Notes: generated from the sequence alone by a model not told the origin. 10,723 nt of DNA from CAYZEZ01 sp964477295 (GCA_964477295.1 CAYZEZ010000174.1:1-10723), one strand, 5' to 3'; shown: positions 1 through 8,300, counted from the stretch's first letter. Translations and numbers: made by a program.

Positions 1-3000
1 ATGTTAAAACCATATTGATTAATCCAAACATTGCCACTGTTCAGACCTCAGAAAAAATTGCAGATAAGATCTACTTTCTGCCTGTTACGCCATATTTTGT
101 AGAACAGGTTATCAAGAAGGAAAAGCCGGACGGGATTTTATTGTCATTCGGGGGCCAGACTGCCCTGAACTGCGGGATAGAACTTTACCAGCTGGGTGTG
201 CTGGAAAGATATAATGTTGAAGTTCTGGGTACACCTATCCAGGCCATCATCGATACAGAAGACCGGGAACATTTCGTTAACAAGCTTGGGGAAATTGATG
301 TCCATACACCCAGGAGCAAGGCTGTGACAAGTTCCAGGGAAGCCGTGGAAGCAGCAAGAAATCTTGGATTTCCTATAATTATCAGGGCAGCCTATACACT
401 GGGTGGACAGGGCAGTGGATTCTGCTCCAATGAGGAGGAGTTGCTCAGCCGGGCTGCAAAGGCACTGACCTATTCTCCGCAAATCCTTGTTGAGGAATCA
501 CTGAAAGGATGGAAAGAGATCGAATATGAAGTTGTGAGGGACCAGTATAATAATTGCATCACGGTCTGTAACATGGAGAATTTTGACCCTTTAGGGATCC
601 ATACAGGTGAAAGCATTGTGGTGGCTCCTTCCCAGACATTGTCGAACAGTGAATACCACAAGCTCCGCAAATTATCCATTAAGATTATTCGCCACATAGG
701 GATCATCGGTGAATGCAATGTCCAGTTTGCCCTCGATCCCGAATCAGAGGATTACCGTGTAATCGAGGTCAATGCAAGGTTATCACGGTCGAGTGCCCTG
801 GCCTCAAAAGCCACCGGTTATCCGCTGGCATTCGTAGCAGCCAAACTGGGGCTGGATTATGGCCTGCACGAACTGAAAAATTCTGTTACCAAAACCACCC
901 CTGCCTTTTTTGAACCTGCACTCGACTACATCGTGTGTAAAATACCTCGCTGGGACCTCAATAAATTTATTGGGGTATCAAAATTGATCGACAGCAGCAT
1001 GAAAAGTGTGGGCGAGGTGATGTCTATTGGCAGGACGTTCGAAGAAGCCATCCAGAAAGGTATTCGCATGATTGGTCAGGGCATGCATGGATTTACCGGC
1101 AATCGTGACCTGTCATTTGATGATATTGAGAAAGAATTGGAGGAACCCACCGATATGCGGATTATTGTCATCGAACAGGCATTTGAAAAAGGGCTTACCG
1201 TAGAACGGATCTTTGAACTGACCAAAATCGATAAGTGGTTCTTAATAAAACTTCGAAACATATTTGAATTAAAAAATGAACTCGAAAAGTACTCTAAGCT
1301 GAAGGATGTCCCGCTGGAAACCATTAAGAAGGCAAAAGTTTTTGGATTTTCTGACTTTCAGATCGCCAGGCATGTGATGAAGCCCGATATCCTTTCGATA
1401 ACTGAATCTGCACTGGAAGTAAGGGAATACAGGAAAAAAAATAGCATCCTGCCTTATGTAAAACAGATCGATACACTGGCTGCCGAATATCCAGCCCAGA
1501 CCAATTACCTCTATCTCACTTACAGTGGAGCTGAACATGATATTCCTTTTGAACACGATGGAAAATCGGTTATTGTCCTGGGCTCCGGGGCATATCGTAT
1601 CGGGAGCAGCGTGGAATTTGACTGGTGCAGCGTAAACGCATTGTATTCTGTAAATGAGGCAGGATACAGATCGATCATGATCAACTATAATCCGGAGACA
1701 GTGAGTACCGACTATGATGTATGTGACCGGCTCTATTTCGATGAATTATCTTTTGAACGGGTACTTGATATAATAGAGCTGGAAGATCCGTTAGGGATTA
1801 TTATTTCAATGGGAGGCCAAATCCCTAACAACCTGGCCATGAGGTTATATGAACAGAAGGTTAAGATCCTTGGCACCTCTCCCCTTTCCATTGATAATGC
1901 AGAAAACCGTCATAAATTCTCGATGTTGCTTGACAAGTTAAAAATTGATCAGCCGGCATGGAAAGAACTAACCAACATTGAGGATATTCATGAATTTGTC
2001 GATACAGTAGGATTCCCAGTTTTGATAAGGCCGTCATATGTATTGTCGGGAGCAGCAATGAATGTGGTATCGAATATTGATGAACTGGAGCATTTCCTGA
2101 ACCTGGCAGTGAAAGTCTCGAATCAATATCCTGTTGTGGTTTCTGAATTCATCCAGCAGGCCAAGGAAATTGAAATTGATGCTGTAGGTAAAAAGGGAGA
2201 ACTTTTTGCTTACGCCATTTCGGAACATGTTGAATTTGCCGGCGTCCATTCCGGGGATGCCACCATGGTTTTCCCCGCACAAAAGATCTACTTTGAAACT
2301 GTTCGGCGGATAAAACGGATAGCAAGAGATATTGCGGAAGCCCTGCAAATTACAGGTCCTTTTAACATGCAATTCCTTGCAAAGGATAACGACATCAAAG
2401 TGATCGAGTGTAATCTTCGGGCATCCCGCAGTATGCCATTTGTGTCGAAAGTACTTAAAACCAATCTAATCGACCTGGCTACCAAAGTCATGCTTGATGT
2501 TCCGGTAGAAAAACCTCACAAATCAAGTTTCGATCTGGACCATATTGGGATTAAAGCCCCTCAATTCTCCTTTTCAAGGCTCAAAAAAGCCGATCCTGTC
2601 ATCGGGGTAGATATGTCTTCTACCGGGGAGGTGGGATGCATAGGTGATAATTTTTATGAAGCTATCCTGAAATCCATGCTTTCGGTAGGTTACCGTATCC
2701 CGGGAAAAAATATCCTGTTATCTACAGGTCCCATGCGGTCTAAAGTCGAGTTAATAAACAGCTGCCGTCTTATGGCAGAGAAGGGGTATAATCTTTTTGC
2801 CACAAAAGGTACACATGATTTTTTAAAAATAAATAATATCGAATCAACAGCTTTGGCCTGGCCTGATGAAGATAGTAAGCCCAATACGCTCGATTACCTG
2901 AAAGGGGGCATGATCGACCTGGTAATAAATATACCAAAAGATCTTTCGAAGACAGAGCTCAGCAATGATTATTCAATTCGCCGGAATGCTGTAGACTTCA

Positions 3001-3104
3001 ATATCCCCCTGATAACTAATGCACGACTGGCCAGTGCATTTATCATTGCCTTTTGTAAACTAAACATTAATGATATTACCATTAAGAGTTGGGATGAGTA
3101 TTAG
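1..3104 (+). CDS. carB: Carbamoyl-phosphate synthase large subunit, 5'-truncated by the window edge
   Basis: CarB makes carbamoyl phosphate from bicarbonate, ATP and ammonia delivered by the CarA glutaminase, feeding pyrimidine and arginine synthesis in the cytoplasm. The reading frame is open from base 3 (VKTILINPNIATVQTS), so the gene starts upstream; by alignment from memory with E. coli CarB (1073 aa) about 40-45 residues are missing. The apparent TTG start at base 15 is only the first start-like codon. In order I see the rest of the first pre-ATP-grasp fold, ATP-grasp 1 (about bases 270-900; PLGIHTGESIVVAPSQTL at 588-641), the oligomerisation region, a second pre-ATP-grasp fold (YRIGSSVEFDWC at 1593-1628; NPETVSTDYD follows), ATP-grasp 2 (about 1900-2500) and the C-terminal MGS-like allosteric domain (about 2640-3100, with ATKGTHDFL). 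The fused two-half layout is intact. The signature segments resemble eukaryotic CAD-type CPSase more than E. coli CarB. The stop codon overlaps the next gene. Confidence 0.97.
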   Translation, partial: VKTILINPNIATVQTSEKIADKIYFLPVTPYFVEQVIKKEKPDGILLSFGGQTALNCGIELYQLGVLERYNVEVLGTPIQAIIDTEDREHFVNKLGEIDVHTPRSKAVTSSREAVEAARNLGFPIIIRAAYTLGGQGSGFCSNEEELLSRAAKALTYSPQILVEESLKGWKEIEYEVVRDQYNNCITVCNMENFDPLGIHTGESIVVAPSQTLSNSEYHKLRKLSIKIIRHIGIIGECNVQFALDPESEDYRVIEVNARLSRSSALASKATGYPLAFVAAKLGLDYGLHELKNSVTKTTPAFFEPALDYIVCKIPRWDLNKFIGVSKLIDSSMKSVGEVMSIGRTFEEAIQKGIRMIGQGMHGFTGNRDLSFDDIEKELEEPTDMRIIVIEQAFEKGLTVERIFELTKIDKWFLIKLRNIFELKNELEKYSKLKDVPLETIKKAKVFGFSDFQIARHVMKPDILSITESALEVREYRKKNSILPYVKQIDTLAAEYPAQTNYLYLTYSGAEHDIPFEHDGKSVIVLGSGAYRIGSSVEFDWCSVNALYSVNEAGYRSIMINYNPETVSTDYDVCDRLYFDELSFERVLDIIELEDPLGIIISMGGQIPNNLAMRLYEQKVKILGTSPLSIDNAENRHKFSMLLDKLKIDQPAWKELTNIEDIHEFVDTVGFPVLIRPSYVLSGAAMNVVSNIDELEHFLNLAVKVSNQYPVVVSEFIQQAKEIEIDAVGKKGELFAYAISEHVEFAGVHSGDATMVFPAQKIYFETVRRIKRIARDIAEALQITGPFNMQFLAKDNDIKVIECNLRASRSMPFVSKVLKTNLIDLATKVMLDVPVEKPHKSSFDLDHIGIKAPQFSFSRLKKADPVIGVDMSSTGEVGCIGDNFYEAILKSMLSVGYRIPGKNILLSTGPMRSKVELINSCRLMAEKGYNLFATKGTHDFLKINNIESTALAWPDEDSKPNTLDYLKGGMIDLVINIPKDLSKTELSNDYSIRRNAVDFNIPLITNARLASAFIIAFCKLNINDITIKSWDEY

Positions 3105-4326
3105 GATAGCTTTCATGCTGTCTTCTATCTCAATCTTATCAGGTGCCCAGGATTACCGTCGAATTACAGGTATAGTTACCAATTCAGAAACCCTTAAGCC
3201 TTTACCTTATACGAATATCCGGATCCTGAATAAAAGCCTCGGCACTATTACCAACCAGCAGGGTCGTTTCATTATACGTCTTCCGGCTGAATTCTGGTCG
3301 GATACACTGACCTTTTCATACCTGGGTTTCAAAAAGCAAATCCTTCCACTCGGACTGGTTGCCGGTGACAGTATAATAATAAGCCTGCAACCGGAAGTAT
3401 ATGAATTAAAGGAAGTAACGGCGCAGGGGCTGACGGCCCGGAATCTGTTGCAGAAGTGCCTCGAAAAGATCCCTGAGAACTATCCTGCCCAGCCCGTTGG
3501 AATGACTGCTTTTTACCGTGAAACGATTCATGAAAACGGCCTGCCTGTCCAGGAGGTGGAGGCTGTTTTAGGGATCGACAAGCGGCCTTATGTTAATGAT
3601 ATGAAAAAGGACCGGATGGTGATCTTAAAAGGAAGACAAAACAGAGAGGTATACGAAAGCCGTATATGGGAGTATATAAATTTTGTTGACGGGCCCTATG
3701 AAGCACTTGAATCGGATGTGTGCAAGTATCCTGATGATTTTATCACCCTGCCAAGAACACGCTTTAACTTTCTTAAACCAAAACATTTCCGGTTTTACGA
3801 ATATTCATTTATGGAGGTCCCGGAATCTGCTGAGGATGAATATTATATTATCCGGTTTCATCCTCCAGCCGGGGAAAGAAGGGCTGTTCTGGAGGGAGAA
3901 ATTTACATTGACAAGCCTTCACTCGCCATAATCAGGATCGATTACCGCATCAATCCATATCATATTAAACACACCTCTGTAGTAGATATTAATACCGAAT
4001 CTGAACTGAATAAATTGGATATTTATACCCAGACTAATTCATTTAACTGCTCGGTAAATTACAGGTTATACAAAGGCAAATGGTTCCTGGATTATGTAAG
4101 GATCAGCTATGATTTTCACCTGTTATGGCTTGACGATCAATATCTTGCTGAAATAAAAAACACCATCCAATTTGTTATAACCGATTTTAATGCTAATCAG
4201 CTATATTCTGCCAGGTACGGCAAATTGATTAAAAGGAAATTCCCTATGCCACAACAGCTTGGAGAACAAGATGAATCATTCTGGGAAAATTATAATTATA
4301 TCCTGAGAGAAGAAATAAAAAATTAG
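3094..4326 (+). CDS. Exported protein with CarboxypepD_reg-like domain, function unknown
   Basis: From the ATG at 3094 this is 410 aa. Residues 1-18 look like a signal peptide (hydrophobic MLSSISILSGA, likely cut before QDY). Residues about 21-105 resemble the CarboxypepD_reg-like beta-sandwich (start RRITGIVTNSETLKPLPYTNI, then GTITNQQGRF and an SYLGFKKQ strand), a fold common at the N-terminus of Bacteroidota outer-membrane and periplasmic proteins. The remaining about 300 residues, beginning with a segment containing MTAFYRETIHENG, belong to no family I can name. There is no TonB-dependent barrel and no catalytic motif I recognise. The protein is probably periplasmic or attached to the outer membrane. 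The start overlaps the carB stop by 11 bp, which suggests translational coupling but not a shared function. An in-frame ATG at 3070 would bury the signal peptide behind extra residues; ATG at 3115 would leave almost no n-region. Confidence 0.8.
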   Translation: MSIRIAFMLSSISILSGAQDYRRITGIVTNSETLKPLPYTNIRILNKSLGTITNQQGRFIIRLPAEFWSDTLTFSYLGFKKQILPLGLVAGDSIIISLQPEVYELKEVTAQGLTARNLLQKCLEKIPENYPAQPVGMTAFYRETIHENGLPVQEVEAVLGIDKRPYVNDMKKDRMVILKGRQNREVYESRIWEYINFVDGPYEALESDVCKYPDDFITLPRTRFNFLKPKHFRFYEYSFMEVPESAEDEYYIIRFHPPAGERRAVLEGEIYIDKPSLAIIRIDYRINPYHIKHTSVVDINTESELNKLDIYTQTNSFNCSVNYRLYKGKWFLDYVRISYDFHLLWLDDQYLAEIKNTIQFVITDFNANQLYSARYGKLIKRKFPMPQQLGEQDESFWENYNYILREEIKN

Positions 4327-4390
4327 TTTATATGATCAATTGTCGTTGGTTTTAACCGGCGGATCAGGGAATGAAAAATCAAAATTAAGG

Positions 4391-5278
4391 CTACCCGCGT
4401 AAGGCTTCCGCCCCTGAAACAATTTCCAATATTTCATTTGTAATGGATGCCTGCCTGGCCTTATTGTAATGCAGCCTCAGGTCTTTTAGCAGTTCGTTGG
4501 CATTATCGGTTGCCTGGTGCATAGCAGTCATGCGGGCCCCATGCTCTGCCGCATTGGAATCAAGAAGGGCTTTATAAATCTGAATTTTTAATGACTTAGG
4601 AATCAGCTCCGTTACAATATAATGTTTAGAGGGTTCAAAAATATAATCCTGGTATGTATGATGCTCTTTCTCCTGATCCTCCTCCGGCAATTCTATGGGT
4701 AAAAACTGTTCTGCAGTAATGATTTGTACAGCAGCATTCTTAAACTGGTTGTACACTATTATTATTTTATCATATTCACCCGTTACATATTTATTGATCA
4801 GGTCTTCTCCCACCGGTTTAATGTTTTCAAAATGCAGTTCAGTAAGCAACTCCGGTTTTTTACCGATTACTGTATATTGCTTTTTCGTCAGATAATCACC
4901 ACCATGCCTTCCTATGGATAAAAAATGCAGATTGCCGCTTTTTAAATGGGTCCCGTATTCTTCAGTAGCCAGGTTAATAGCGGCTTTGGTGATATTTGAA
5001 TTGAATGCACCGCATAAACCCTTGTTGGAAGTGATCAGGACGAAAAGTACTTTTTCAATTTCCCGGACCTGCAAATAGGGGTTATCCACATCACCCACCA
5101 GTGAATCGCTTACATTAGCCAGTATCTCCTGAAGTTTATTGGCATAAGGCCTGATTTGGATAATGGCGTCCTGGGCCCTTCTGAGTTTTGCAGCCGACAC
5201 CATTTTCATGGCATTGGTAATCTGCCTGGTTGATGCGACAGAAGCAATCCTTGTCCGTATTTCTTTCAGATTAGCCAT
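4391..5278 (-). CDS. atpG: F-type ATP synthase subunit gamma
   Basis: Gamma is the central rotor shaft of F1, coupling c-ring rotation to conformational change in the alpha/beta hexamer. The 295-residue product is close to E. coli gamma (287). The N-terminal helix (MANLKEIRTRIASVASTRQITNAMKMVSAAKLRRAQ) and the C-terminal helix (MTAMHQATDNANELL, then NEILEIVSGAEAL at the end) are the two antiparallel coiled-coil strands that enter the hexamer and are the most conserved parts of the family. The middle Rossmann-like domain contains the expected SNKGLCGAFN segment. The gene starts at ATG 14 bp after the atpA stop, with an AAAGGT at 5287-5292 that could act as a weak ribosome binding site. It is the last gene of the operon here: atpD (beta) does not follow, and a convergent gene ends 64 bp away. 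Confidence 0.98.
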   Translation of the reverse strand: MANLKEIRTRIASVASTRQITNAMKMVSAAKLRRAQDAIIQIRPYANKLQEILANVSDSLVGDVDNPYLQVREIEKVLFVLITSNKGLCGAFNSNITKAAINLATEEYGTHLKSGNLHFLSIGRHGGDYLTKKQYTVIGKKPELLTELHFENIKPVGEDLINKYVTGEYDKIIIVYNQFKNAAVQIITAEQFLPIELPEEDQEKEHHTYQDYIFEPSKHYIVTELIPKSLKIQIYKALLDSNAAEHGARMTAMHQATDNANELLKDLRLHYNKARQASITNEILEIVSGAEALRG

Positions 5279-5292
5279 AAACTATACCTTTG

Positions 5293-6885
5293 TTATCCTG
5301 CACTTGTCTTTTTATATTTGGCAGAGATCTCCGTGGCAACCTTTTCAAGAATCTCCTCATCTTTTTTTTCCATTGATCCCGCCTTGAGGGTATTCATCAA
5401 ATCTTTATGTTTTACACTAAGATAATCGAGGTATTCCACTTCGAATTCCTTCACCTTATCCCTTGGTACATCTGCCAGCAATCCATGCGTGCCGCAGAAG
5501 ATAATAGCAATTTGTCTTTCCACAGATACCGGGGAATATTGCCCCTGTTTCAGTATCTCCACATTTTTTGCACCTTTATCGAGTACTGCCAGTGTGGCTT
5601 TATCAAGGTCAGATCCAAATTTGGCAAAAGCTTCCAGCTCACGATACTGAGCCTGGTCTATTTTCAGTGTCCCTGCTACCTTCTTCATAGATTTTATCTG
5701 GGCTTTACCTCCGACCCTTGAAACGGATATGCCCACATTAATAGCCGGACGGACACCTGCATTAAACAGCGTCGACTCAAGAAAAATCTGTCCGTCGGTA
5801 ATTGAGATAACATTGGTGGGGATATAGGCAGAAACGTCCCCTTCCTGGGTCTCGATGATAGGCAATGCTGTCAATGATCCCCCTCCTTTTACAATCGGAA
5901 CAAGGGCCTCAGGCAGATCATTCATTTGTTTGGCTATCTCATCCGATTCTACAACTTTCGCAGCTCTCTCCAGCAATCTAGAATGGAGGTAGAAAATATC
6001 TCCCGGATAAGCTTCCCTTCCCGGTGGCCTCCTTAACAACAGTGAAACTTCACGATAAGATACTGCCTGTTTTGAGAGGTCATCATAAATGATAAGTGCA
6101 TCTCTTCCGGTATCCCTGAAAAATTCCCCTATGGCACAACCTGCGAAGGGGGCAAAAAACTGTAATGCAGCCGGGTCGGATGCAGTGGCAGCAACGATCA
6201 CAGTGTAATCGGCGGCCCCATGTTCTTCAAGAGTTTTTGCAATGCCGGCAATGGTTGAACCTTTTTGTCCAATGGCAACATAAATACAAAAAACCGGTTC
6301 CCCTTGCTCATAAAACTCCTTCTGATTAATGATCGTATCGATAGCTATCGCTGTTTTTCCTGTCTGCCTGTCACCGATGATCAACTCGCGTTGCCCACGC
6401 CCAATAGGGATCATTGAATCGATGGCCTTTATTCCTGTTTGTACCGGTTGGTTAACAGGTTGGCGGTAAATCACCCCGGGGGCCTTTCTTTCCAATGGTA
6501 AATCGTAGGTTGTTCCCTTGATCGGTCCTTTGCCATCAAGGGGTTCACCAATGGTATTAATGACTCGTCCCAGCATGCCTTCGCCAACATTCAGGCTGGC
6601 AATTTTTCCGGTTCGTTTAACCAGGTCGCCCTCCCTGATATCATCGGACGAGCCAAACAGAACAGCTCCGACATTGTCTTCTTCAAGGTTCAGCACCAAT
6701 CCTTTAATATCATTCTCAAACTCAATGAGTTCATTTGACTGCACATTGGTTAATCCGTAAATACGTGCAATTCCGTCACCTACTTGCAATACAGTACCTA
6801 CCTCTTCCAGCTCGGCATCTGTTTTAATTCCTTCTAATTGCTTTTTAAGTATTTCAGAAACTTCTGCAGGTTTTATTGCTGCCAT
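5293..6885 (-). CDS. atpA: F-type ATP synthase subunit alpha
   Basis: Alpha forms the F1 hexamer with beta and carries the non-catalytic nucleotide sites. The 530-residue product has the beta-barrel N-terminal domain, a Walker A motif GDRQTGKT at residues 171-178, the IIYDDLSKQA segment near 265-274, the RRPPGREAYPGD loop near 285-295 and the conserved ISVSRVGG at 386-393; R390 matches the arginine (E. coli alpha R376) that reaches into the catalytic site of beta. Compared with E. coli (513 aa) there is a short extra segment before SLTALPIIET (about residues 313-336, with MNDLPEALVPIVKGGG), which from memory is usual in Bacteroidota. The start ATG lies 6 bp after the atpH stop behind an A/T-rich leader without a Shine-Dalgarno motif. 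Nothing looks damaged. Confidence 0.99.
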   Translation of the reverse strand: MAAIKPAEVSEILKKQLEGIKTDAELEEVGTVLQVGDGIARIYGLTNVQSNELIEFENDIKGLVLNLEEDNVGAVLFGSSDDIREGDLVKRTGKIASLNVGEGMLGRVINTIGEPLDGKGPIKGTTYDLPLERKAPGVIYRQPVNQPVQTGIKAIDSMIPIGRGQRELIIGDRQTGKTAIAIDTIINQKEFYEQGEPVFCIYVAIGQKGSTIAGIAKTLEEHGAADYTVIVAATASDPAALQFFAPFAGCAIGEFFRDTGRDALIIYDDLSKQAVSYREVSLLLRRPPGREAYPGDIFYLHSRLLERAAKVVESDEIAKQMNDLPEALVPIVKGGGSLTALPIIETQEGDVSAYIPTNVISITDGQIFLESTLFNAGVRPAINVGISVSRVGGKAQIKSMKKVAGTLKIDQAQYRELEAFAKFGSDLDKATLAVLDKGAKNVEILKQGQYSPVSVERQIAIIFCGTHGLLADVPRDKVKEFEVEYLDYLSVKHKDLMNTLKAGSMEKKDEEILEKVATEISAKYKKTSAG

Positions 6886-6891
6886 GATATT

Positions 6892-7455
6892 TTATTTTTT
6901 ATCTGTTTTTACTAAAGGGGTGGAAAGCAATTCTTGCTTTATTCTCTTTAACTGGCCAGCAACACTGGCATCCAATTGAACATCTTCAATTTTCAGGATA
7001 AATCCTCCGATAAGGTTTTCATCCACGTTCTCTCCCAATTCGATGATGGCCCGGTAAGCTTCTTCTATGAGTTTGACCAGGGATGTCCTGATCTCTTGAT
7101 CAATCTGAACAGCGGTGGTTACGGTCACTGTTTTAATTCCTCTCTCCTCCTTGAAAAATTCAAGGTACATCCTGGCCATGGAGGGAAAGAATTCCTCACG
7201 GTTATTCTTGACTATCATCCGTAAAAACGAAAGGGTCAATGAATTAACCTTCCCCTTGAAAACCTCAACAAGTATCGCTTCCTTTTTAGAGGGTTCTATG
7301 ACCGGGCTATGCAGTAAATGCAGTAACTCAGGAACTTCATGCAGTATTAGCAACATGGCATCCATATCATTCCTTACCGGATCGAGTATCCCCTGATCCA
7401 AAGCACTACTCAATAACGCTTTGGCATATCTGACTGATATTTTTCCGTCGTTCAT
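6892..7455 (-). CDS. atpH: F-type ATP synthase subunit delta (OSCP)
   Basis: Delta sits on top of F1 and ties it to the peripheral b stalk. From ATG at 7455 the product is 187 aa. The N-terminal helical domain starts KISVRYAKALLSSAL, matching the RYAKAL opening of the family, and the C-terminal part has the conserved pattern ENLIGGFILKIEDVQLDASV (from about residue 147), equivalent to the GG-x-x-x-x-x-D-x-x-x-D stretch of other delta subunits. A longer reading from TTG at 7473 would add MTGAQI, but the ATG puts RYA at residues 9-11, close to its place in E. coli delta, so I prefer it. It lies 25 bp after the atpF stop and 6 bp before atpA. Confidence 0.95.
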   Translation of the reverse strand: MNDGKISVRYAKALLSSALDQGILDPVRNDMDAMLLILHEVPELLHLLHSPVIEPSKKEAILVEVFKGKVNSLTLSFLRMIVKNNREEFFPSMARMYLEFFKEERGIKTVTVTTAVQIDQEIRTSLVKLIEEAYRAIIELGENVDENLIGGFILKIEDVQLDASVAGQLKRIKQELLSTPLVKTDKK

Positions 7456-7480
7456 AATCTGAGCCCCGGTCAAATGCTGT

Positions 7481-7975
7481 TTAGTTCAGTTTAATGTCTT
7501 TCATCCACTTGTCGATCAATTCTTTCTGAGTGCCTTTATCTGCCAGTTTCTCACGAAGGATTTTTTCGGCTATGTCGATCGATAATTCAGTTACCTGTTT
7601 TCTGATTTCCTCGATGGCAGAATCCTTTTCATTCTTAATATCTTCCTTTGCTTCCTTTACCATCTTTTTCCCTTCTTCGGTTGCCTGTTCTTTGGCAAGG
7701 ACAATGATCTCTTCTTTAACATCTTTTGCGTCTTTCAGAATCTGAACGCGTTCTGCCCTGGCTTCGGCAACAATTTTATCATTATCAGCCTTCAGGGATT
7801 TCATTTCCTGCCTTGCAGTTTCAGCCCTCATAAGCGCTTCATTAATAGAATATTCACGATTTTTCAAGGCATTCAGGATGGGTTTCCAGGCAAACTTTTT
7901 CAATACCCACAAAACTATCCCGAACATTAAAAGCATCCAGAATAATAAACCAATACCCGGTGTTACAAGTTCCAT
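7481..7975 (-). CDS. atpF: F-type ATP synthase subunit b
   Basis: Subunit b is the peripheral stator stalk, anchored in the membrane and reaching delta. The 164-residue product has one N-terminal membrane helix (residues about 6-26, GIGLLFWMLLMFGIVLWVL) followed by the conserved KKFAWKPILNALKNRE exit segment, then a long charged helix rich in E, K and A with no proline (about 40-150) that would form the right-handed coiled-coil dimer. Length is typical (E. coli 156). Only one b gene is present, so a b2 homodimer is expected rather than a b/b' pair. The start ATG is at the edge of a 76-bp gap after atpE that contains a strong stem-loop. Confidence 0.97.
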   Translation of the reverse strand: MELVTPGIGLLFWMLLMFGIVLWVLKKFAWKPILNALKNREYSINEALMRAETARQEMKSLKADNDKIVAEARAERVQILKDAKDVKEEIIVLAKEQATEEGKKMVKEAKEDIKNEKDSAIEEIRKQVTELSIDIAEKILREKLADKGTQKELIDKWMKDIKLN

Positions 7976-8004
7976 ATCATTAATTATTTAGTTACATATC
8001 AATA

Positions 8005-8037
8005 TTGTGCAATCCTGCCAACCGCAGGATTGCACAA
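8005..8037. repeat. Perfect 14-bp inverted repeat (stem-loop) between atpE and atpF
   Basis: TTGTGCAATCCTGC at 8005-8018 is exactly complementary to 8024-8037, with a 5-base loop CAACC on the plus strand. In the direction of atp transcription the hairpin follows the atpE stop by 14 bases and is not followed by a U-tract (the next bases are TATTGATATG), so it is not a standard intrinsic terminator for the operon. On the plus strand it is followed by A then six T (8039-8044), which does resemble a terminator for antisense transcription. Possible roles are a 3' stabiliser or processing site for atpE mRNA, a partial attenuator, or a dispersed palindromic repeat. Only one copy is visible here. Confidence 0.9.
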
Positions 8038-8051
8038 ATTTTTTCGACTCT

Positions 8052-8300
8052 CTAGATAAAGAGAATCAGCAGACAAACAACAACGGCAAAAAAAGCAACC
8101 CCTTCAATAAGTGCAGCAGAAACGATCATATTCGATCTGATATCTCCTGCCGCCTCAGGTTGACGGGCAATGGCTTCCATGGCAGTACCGCCAATCCGGC
8201 CAATCCCCAGACCTGCACCAACTGCAGCAATACCTGCACCAAGAGCAGCTCCCATTTTGCCTATTGCAGCAGCCTGCAATAAAATCAATAAAGCTGTCAT
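8052..8300 (-). CDS. atpE: F-type ATP synthase subunit c (proteolipid ring)
   Basis: Subunit c forms the rotating membrane ring that carries the coupling ion. The 82-residue product is a two-helix hairpin: helix 1 has the glycine-rich packing pattern (GAALGAGIAAVGAGLGIG, about 17-34), the polar loop is ARQPEA (45-50), and helix 2 has the ion-carrying carboxylate in ALIEGVAFFA with Glu66. The sodium-binding set known from Ilyobacter tartaricus (Gln in helix 1, and Ser-Thr directly after the Glu) is absent: the equivalent places hold Ile33 and Gly67-Val68. I infer proton coupling. atpE has the widest gaps in the operon, 96 bp upstream and 76 bp downstream with a hairpin, which fits its need for many copies per complex. 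Confidence 0.98.
   Translation of the reverse strand: MTALLILLQAAAIGKMGAALGAGIAAVGAGLGIGRIGGTAMEAIARQPEAAGDIRSNMIVSAALIEGVAFFAVVVCLLILFI

Noticed and set aside
3070..3093. Longer N-terminus for the exported protein from ATG at 3070
   Set aside because: It would enlarge the overlap with carB to 35 bp and put additional residues before the signal peptide.
4344..4361. Possible hairpin in the convergent gap between the unknown protein gene and atpG
   Set aside because: The stem has about seven pairs including two G-T pairs, a tiny loop, and no T-tract next to it on either strand. It is not a convincing bidirectional terminator.
5407..5721. Plus-strand frame of 104 codons opposite atpA, and similar long antisense frames opposite carB, atpH, atpB and bactofilin
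   Set aside because: All are fully inside well-conserved genes on the other strand and show no domain, start signal or composition of their own.
7456..7473. TTG start for atpH at 7473
   Set aside because: The ATG at 7455 places the conserved RYAKAL motif at the usual distance from the start; the extra MTGAQI has no support.
8007..8282. Plus-strand open frame of 91 codons opposite atpE
   Set aside because: It begins inside the hairpin, runs antisense through the conserved c subunit gene and has a Cys/Thr/Ser-rich product without any recognisable pattern.
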